DNA from: Caldilinea sp. CFX5
GTDB lineage: Bacteria > Chloroflexota > Anaerolineae > Caldilineales > Caldilineaceae
Length of the DNA stretch: 64,000 nucleotides
Direction: 5' to 3'
NCBI GenBank assembly: GCA_021405325.1
Contig: QWII01000046.1
Location: 186,001-250,000, forward strand
Position 1 is the first letter of the stretch; every line of letters begins with the position of its first letter. Made by a program: the position numbers and the translations under genes. This document shows positions 59,005 through 64,000 of this stretch, piece by piece. The notes beneath the pieces are model-generated. The model searched no databases, had not been told where the DNA came from, and saw nothing but the letters and a program-made list of their open reading frames with translations.

Positions 59005-61758
59005 TTAGCGTAACGAAGGCAACCCTGCCGGGATGAATAACTCATCCCCCGGTTTCAAAATAAAGCCGGGTCGCATAATGTCAGGATTGATGATCTGTAA
59101 CAGTTGCAGCGGCATTTCAAATTCGGTGGCGATCTTCATCCAGGAATCGCCGTCTTGTACCGTGTAGAAACGGCCGCGGTCGCCGATCTCGACATTAATC
59201 CCACCCGGCACCATCAACCGGTCGCCGACTAGGAGGACGCCGCCCTCACGAATGGCGTGAGGATTGGCGGCCTGCAACTCGGCCAGGGTCAGGCTATAGC
59301 GGCTGGCGAGGCGGGTCCAGTGGTCGCCGGGCTGGACTTCGTAGAATTGTAGTGTGTCACAGGGGCCAACGCTGACGGCCAGCCCATAGTGGCGCCCCCA
59401 ACGCAACTTGCGCAGCCGCTCCAGTTCATTTTCCGGATAGAAGGTCACTTTGAAATGATTATCCGCCGTGCGTACCGCCGAAAGTGAGTTGATCAAGGGT
59501 AACGTTTCCCCGTCGGCGCTATCGGCGGTCTCGACATTGGCCGCATCGACCGAGGGGCGCCGGATGCCGGGTAAGCCGATGTGATTGGAGAGGCGCAAAG
59601 CATTGCGCACTTCGCCCTGGGGACTGCTGCAAAAGATCGGCCAATAACCGCCGTAGCGATTCGTTTGCACAGGAACAACCGGTTGTCGCTCAAAGCTATC
59701 CGCCAGGGGACCGCCGTCACCGGCCAGCTTCAGCCATTCGTTGCTAAAATATTCCTTGCCATCCGTACGACAGGTCAGCCGTAAAGGGCATTCGGGGAGC
59801 AGGGTGACATCCGGCGACGGTTGAAACTCCCAATCTTTGGCGGCGCTGGGCGCTTCAATGATCTGGGCGAGGACGGGATCGGCCATGACCGCTTCCATAA
59901 ATTCATGCCAGATGGGCGCGGCGCCGGTGAGGCCGGTGACATCGCGCATAATGGTCCCATCAGCGTTGCCGGCCCAGACGCCAACCACCAGTTGGCGGGT
60001 AAAGCCAATCGTCCAGTTGTCGCGGAAATCGGTGGTGGTGCCGGTTTTGGCCGCGGCGGGACGGCTCAGTTTGAGCGGACTGTTGGCGCCAAACATGGGG
60101 GTGCGCGCCTTGTTGTCGCTGAGAATGTCCGTGGTCATAAAGGCGGCGGCGGGAGAGATGGCCGGCACCGGTTCGACCGGCGGCAAGGGCTTGATCAACT
60201 GGCTCTGGCTGTCGAGCACGGTCGAGACCACTTCGGGGGGGAGGTACTGACCGCCGTTGGCAAGCGTATGGTAGCCGGTGACCATGTCCACAAGCGAGAC
60301 TTCGTTGCTGCCCAGCGCCAGCCCCAAGCCATACCAGGTGCCCCGTTGCAAGCTGTGCAAGCCCATCTGGTCGGCGTTCTCTAACATGCGGTCAATGCCG
60401 ACTTCCGCCAAGAGGCGCACCATCGGTACATTATAACTGTTGGCCAGAGCGCTGCGCGCCGTCACCAAGCCGTGGAAGCGCAGGTCGTAGTTCATCGGGC
60501 GGTAATATTGGTTGGCGCCCAAATCATAGGTGACCGGCACATCCCAGACAAGCGAGGCCGGGCTGATCAAGTTATCGTTGAAGGCGGTGGCAAAGAGGAT
60601 CGGCTTGATGGTGCTGCCCGGCTGGCGGGGACTCATTGCCATGTTGACCTGGCCGTCAATCGCTTCATCGTAGAAATCAGCGCTGCCGACAAAGGCCAAC
60701 ACCTCACTGGTGCCGGTGCGTAAAGCGACCAGCGCGGCATTGCCCAGATCATGTTTGCCTTTCAATTTGGCGATCTGCTCGCGAATGATCTTCTCGGCCA
60801 GTTCCTGCATCCGCAAATCAAGGGTCGTAAAGAGATTGAAACCGGAGCGCCGTGTGTAGCCTTCGCCCATGCGGGCATCAAGCGCAGTGATCACATATTG
60901 CACAAAGTGGGGCGCCAGCATCTTGGCCGGGCTGATGTCGGTGCGCAGTTTGACCGGCTGACGGTAAACCCAATCGGCTTCCATTTCGGTCAAACTCTCA
61001 TGACGCACCATCAAATCGAGTACGACCCGTTGCCGCGCTTTGACAGCAGCAAAATCCCGGAAGGGATTGAGCGTACCAGGGGATTGGGGGATGCCGGCCA
61101 GCAAGGTCGCTTCCGGCAGATCCAGCTCGACAGCGGATTTGTTGAAGTAGGTCTGCGCCGCTGCTTCCGGACCGTAGGCCAAATTGCCATAGTTAAGAAG
61201 ATTGAGATACATCTCCAGAATTTCGGCCTTGGTGTAGCTGTTGGTCAACTCCTGGGCCAGGCCCACTTCCAACAATTTACGATCCATCGTCGGGTCATAG
61301 CGATCTTCCGGCCCTAGAAAGAGATTGCGCGCCAGTTGCATAGTGATGGTGCTGGCGCCGGAGATAATGCGCCCCCCTTGTTGATTTTGCCAGGCGGCGG
61401 CGGCCATGCGCAGCGGGTCGATGCCGAAGTTGCTGTAAAAGCTGTCATCTTCGGTGGCAATGGTGGCGTCAATCAGATGGGGAGAGATGCGGCTCAGACC
61501 AACCCAGGTGCGGCGCCCCTCTTCAAAAAGTTCGGCCAGTTGAATGCCGTTGCGGTCGTAGAGATAGGTGGTCTGGAAGAGGCGGGGTAGGGGGCCGGGT
61601 TGATACTTTTGCAGATAGGTTTCCACCACCGCCGGCAGGCGTGACGCCGGGCGATCGCCAACCATGGTCTGGGCTTTACTGGAACAGCTATTGAGCAAGA
61701 TCACCGACGCCAGTATATACAATAAGATGCAGCGATGGGTGCGAGGTTGCAGTTTCAT
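59005..61758 (-). CDS. Class A penicillin-binding lipoprotein with two LysM domains
   Basis: 917 residues. N-terminal lipoprotein signal (YILASVILLNSC). Glycosyltransferase-51 domain: catalytic Glu in ATEDDSFYSNFGID, then GASTITMQLARNLF and RKLLEVGLAQEL. Transpeptidase: SPRQPGSTIKP (nucleophile Ser and Lys), ANSYNVP, AAKTGTTTDF. After residue about 770, two LysM peptidoglycan-binding modules (YEVQPGDHWTRLASRYSLTL and YTVQDGDSWMKIATEFEMPL). It polymerises and crosslinks peptidoglycan. Lipid anchoring instead of a membrane helix and C-terminal LysM modules are unusual for class A PBPs. It follows 263 bp behind the transglycosylase on the same strand. Confidence 0.92.
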   Translation of the reverse strand: MKLQPRTHRCILLYILASVILLNSCSSKAQTMVGDRPASRLPAVVETYLQKYQPGPLPRLFQTTYLYDRNGIQLAELFEEGRRTWVGLSRISPHLIDATIATEDDSFYSNFGIDPLRMAAAAWQNQQGGRIISGASTITMQLARNLFLGPEDRYDPTMDRKLLEVGLAQELTNSYTKAEILEMYLNLLNYGNLAYGPEAAAQTYFNKSAVELDLPEATLLAGIPQSPGTLNPFRDFAAVKARQRVVLDLMVRHESLTEMEADWVYRQPVKLRTDISPAKMLAPHFVQYVITALDARMGEGYTRRSGFNLFTTLDLRMQELAEKIIREQIAKLKGKHDLGNAALVALRTGTSEVLAFVGSADFYDEAIDGQVNMAMSPRQPGSTIKPILFATAFNDNLISPASLVWDVPVTYDLGANQYYRPMNYDLRFHGLVTARSALANSYNVPMVRLLAEVGIDRMLENADQMGLHSLQRGTWYGLGLALGSNEVSLVDMVTGYHTLANGGQYLPPEVVSTVLDSQSQLIKPLPPVEPVPAISPAAAFMTTDILSDNKARTPMFGANSPLKLSRPAAAKTGTTTDFRDNWTIGFTRQLVVGVWAGNADGTIMRDVTGLTGAAPIWHEFMEAVMADPVLAQIIEAPSAAKDWEFQPSPDVTLLPECPLRLTCRTDGKEYFSNEWLKLAGDGGPLADSFERQPVVPVQTNRYGGYWPIFCSSPQGEVRNALRLSNHIGLPGIRRPSVDAANVETADSADGETLPLINSLSAVRTADNHFKVTFYPENELERLRKLRWGRHYGLAVSVGPCDTLQFYEVQPGDHWTRLASRYSLTLAELQAANPHAIREGGVLLVGDRLMVPGGINVEIGDRGRFYTVQDGDSWMKIATEFEMPLQLLQIINPDIMRPGFILKPGDELFIPAGLPSLR

Positions 61759-61939
61759 AAGTGACAGATTATCCTATGGGCTATCAGTGCGTGTTACGGC
61801 TTATTTTACAACTGAACGAGGGGATGGTCAAAGAATTAGACTTAAAATCAATAACAATTGCCTGTAGTCACTGCACCAAACCTTGCATAATCAATGATTT
61901 TCACGCGTGATCACCAAAACTACGAAAGGAACTTACCCA

Positions 61940-63154
61940 ATGGCAAAGCCACCAGCGATGAGCGAAGTAAATTATCAACTAATTAACGAAAAAGTTGAGC
62001 AGGCCGTTCAAATTCTGCAAGAACAAGAGGTTGATCTCTGGATGACCGTAGTACGTGAAACCTCAGCCGGCGGCGACCCTGTGCTGCCCTTTGTGTTGGG
62101 GCATGATGTCACCTGGCAGAGCGCTTTTATCATAACGCGGAGCGGTGAGCGTATTGCCATTATGGGCCATTACGACGCCGAAAATGCCCGCAAGAGTGGC
62201 GCTTACAGCGAAGTCATTGGCTATCACCAGGCTTTTAGCGAACCGCTACGGGCGACGCTCCAACGGCTGAACCCCCGGCAAATTGCCCTCAACTACTCGA
62301 CCAATGACGCCCATGCCGATGGGCTGAGTTTCGGTCTTTACCGCTTATTGCAGGAATATTTGCAAGGAACCCCCTTTGCCGAACGTTTTATATCGGCAGA
62401 ACGAGTGATCGGCGCCTTGCGCGGACGCAAAACGGAGGGCGAATTGGAACGCATTGCAGCCGCGATCCAATCAACGCTGGCTATTTTCGCACGCACCTTT
62501 GACTTTGTGCAAGTTGGCATGACGGAGCAAGCCGTTGGGCGCTTTATGCACCAATGTGTGAACGAATTAGGGCTGACGACCTCTTGGGAATGGGCCAACT
62601 GCCCTTCAGTCAACAGCGGCCCCCATAGCGTTATCGGCCACACCGGGCCGGGCACGATTGTGATCGAGCCGGGCCACCTGCTGCGCTTTGACTTTGGCGT
62701 GCGCCAGGATGAGTACTGTTCCGATCTACAGCGGCTGATCTACTTCTTGCGCCCCGGTGAAACCCAAGCGCCGGCGCCGGTGCAGCGCGCCTTTGACACC
62801 GTGCGCGCCGCCATTGAAGCCGCCAGAGCGATCATGAAACCAGGCGTGCTGGGCCATGAAGTGGACGCTGTGGCGCGGAAGATCATCACCGATGCCGGCT
62901 ACCCCGAATTTCTGTACGCCACCGGTCATCAATTGGGCCGCGCCTGTCACGATGGCGGCGGCATTCTGGGGCCACGCTGGGAGCGCTATGGCGCAACGCC
63001 CTATCAACCGCTGGAAGCCGGTCAGGTCTACACCATTGAGCCGGGTGTCTTCTTGCAAGAGTATGGCATGATGCAATTAGAAGAAGATGTGCTAGTGACC
63101 GAGAGCGGCGCTATCTACCTGGGCGCACCACAGACAGCGTTGGTATTGAAGTAA
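61940..63154 (+). CDS. M24-family metallopeptidase (Xaa-Pro aminopeptidase-like)
   Basis: 404 residues from ATG 61940, with AAGGAAC upstream; the frame is open to 61907. N-terminal creatinase-like domain, then the pita-bread fold. Metal ligands: Asp in LLRFDFGV, Asp in EYCSDLQRL, His in YATGHQLGRACHDGGG, Glu in VYTIEPGVF and Glu in MQLEEDVLV. All five are present, so it should be active. Such enzymes cleave X-Pro dipeptides or the N-terminal residue before proline. It is divergent from the PBP gene. Confidence 0.9.
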   Translation: MAKPPAMSEVNYQLINEKVEQAVQILQEQEVDLWMTVVRETSAGGDPVLPFVLGHDVTWQSAFIITRSGERIAIMGHYDAENARKSGAYSEVIGYHQAFSEPLRATLQRLNPRQIALNYSTNDAHADGLSFGLYRLLQEYLQGTPFAERFISAERVIGALRGRKTEGELERIAAAIQSTLAIFARTFDFVQVGMTEQAVGRFMHQCVNELGLTTSWEWANCPSVNSGPHSVIGHTGPGTIVIEPGHLLRFDFGVRQDEYCSDLQRLIYFLRPGETQAPAPVQRAFDTVRAAIEAARAIMKPGVLGHEVDAVARKIITDAGYPEFLYATGHQLGRACHDGGGILGPRWERYGATPYQPLEAGQVYTIEPGVFLQEYGMMQLEEDVLVTESGAIYLGAPQTALVLK

Positions 63155-63178
63155 CCGCCTCCGCTGTAGTGTCTTAGC

Positions 63179-63991
63179 TTACAGGGGGTCTTTGCTCATC
63201 AACAAGGCAAAGGTATGCGGCAGTCGATCATGCTCAGTTGCGGGGATGTTACCAAATTCAGGCCAGAAGTGGGTGGGGTACTCTTCAAAGCGACGGAGGG
63301 TCAAGCCGGCGTCGAGGAGGGCGGTGATTGTTTGCGCCAATGTCCATTGATGTTCGACGGGCTGGGGGGTCGTGGTGTCACCGGGGCGGGCGCGGTGGAC
63401 GACGGCGGCGGGAAAGGTGCGGTTGACCCGCGGGTCATTGGCAAAATAGTCGCCGCCATCGGTGCGCAGGCGGAAATCGCCGGCCTCCGGTTCCCAGACC
63501 CAATTGAGCGGGTGACCTTCCAGAACATAAAACCAGCCGCCGGGCTTGAGCAGTCGCGCCACGACCTGCGCCCAAGCGCCCAAATCCATCATCCAGGGCA
63601 ACGCTCCTTTGCCGGTGTAGACCAGATCCGCCGTGCCATCCAGCTCATGCGGCGTGGCGAGGATGTCGGCATGAACCCAGCGGGCGGGCGCGGCCAGTTG
63701 TTCGCTTTTCTGTTGCGCCAGCGCCAACATTTCGGCGCTAATGTCTACCCCAATCACCTCACCCGCCCCCATCTGCCAGAGTGATAGCGCATCCAGCCCA
63801 TGTGAACATTGGAGATGAATGACGCGGCGACAGGTGGGGACAATGGGTTGCAGCATCGCCACCTCGACAGGCAACAAATTGGTCTGCCCTGCCCGCAAGA
63901 AGGCCACATCCTCGGCGACATCGGCGGCATATTTGTGGCGAGCCGTGAGATCCCACGCTTGTTGGTTTTGTAGATAGTACGGGTTGGCCAT
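63179..63991 (-). CDS. Class I SAM-dependent methyltransferase
   Basis: 271 residues from ATG 63991, close to the window edge, so its ribosome site is only partly visible (a TTG two codons up is possible). The SAM motif is RVIHLQCSHGLDALSLWQMG, with acidic strand end VIGVDISAEML, then WVHADIL and DLVYTGKGALPWM. Later LKPGGWFYVLEGHPLNW is motif VI-like. Short downstream gap to the M24 gene in convergent orientation. The substrate is unknown. Confidence 0.82.
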   Translation of the reverse strand: MANPYYLQNQQAWDLTARHKYAADVAEDVAFLRAGQTNLLPVEVAMLQPIVPTCRRVIHLQCSHGLDALSLWQMGAGEVIGVDISAEMLALAQQKSEQLAAPARWVHADILATPHELDGTADLVYTGKGALPWMMDLGAWAQVVARLLKPGGWFYVLEGHPLNWVWEPEAGDFRLRTDGGDYFANDPRVNRTFPAAVVHRARPGDTTTPQPVEHQWTLAQTITALLDAGLTLRRFEEYPTHFWPEFGNIPATEHDRLPHTFALLMSKDPL

Positions 63992-64000
63992 GAACAATTA

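Overview
The window looks like a chromosomal segment of a Chloroflexota bacterium of the Anaerolineae/Caldilineae kind. This is inferred from gene style, not from a marker gene. The supporting traits are multi-PAS/GAF kinases with NarL-type HisKA_3 cores, a MalT-like LuxR ATPase regulator, secreted proteins with T/P-rich linkers and YLPLV-type motifs, a T-box on an anthranilate synthase operon, and intergenic spaces full of long near-perfect palindromes. No rRNA, tRNA or CRISPR was seen.

Layout. 1-4.3 kb: a leucine-rich-repeat secreted protein cut by the window edge, a TPR protein and a PhoB-like regulator with a degenerate receiver. 4.8-7.2 kb: an FAD oxidoreductase and an aldo/keto reductase. 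7.3-18 kb: a signalling block with two very large kinases (one a CheB-CheR-PAS-GAF hybrid), two receiver-only regulators and a stand-alone CheB. 18-20.4 kb: a phytanoyl-CoA-dioxygenase-like gene with a broken 5' end and an M1 peptidase lipoprotein. 20.5-29.8 kb: a tryptophan operon behind a consensus promoter and a T-box leader (trpE, trpS, trpG, trpD, trpC), interrupted by a tautomerase, a methyltransferase, a kinase-like phosphotransferase, an internally deleted TauE-like remnant and a HicBA toxin-antitoxin pair. 29.8-46.7 kb: an orphan antitoxin, an aromatic amino acid decarboxylase, a CBS protein, a P450, a LuxR/MalT regulator, membrane proteins, a 1,715-residue secreted protease/VWA protein, a secreted beta-propeller-like protein and a MaoC hydratase.

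46.8-53.4 kb is the main discovery: a chromosomal integron. It has a full-length IntI-type integrase (52325-53332, + strand). Upstream, all on the opposite strand, is an array of small cassette genes. They are separated by imperfect-palindrome attC-like sites that share the core GCCGAAC/GTTCGGC. Two of the cassettes look like toxin-antitoxin pairs. A diverged direct repeat of about 100 bp brackets the whole 7 kb. The core differs from the textbook GTTRRRY at one position, so this may be an integron lineage with its own recombination-site specificity.

53.4-64 kb: a PIN-domain toxin-like gene, a GDP-D-rhamnose gene pair (gmd, rmd-like), a lytic transglycosylase lipoprotein, a class A penicillin-binding lipoprotein with LysM domains, an M24 peptidase and a methyltransferase.

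A second window-wide signal is the set of long palindromes with unrelated sequences. They sit at gene 3' ends and several contain the stop codon. At least one lies in frame inside a protein-coding region (LuxR, 36921-36996).
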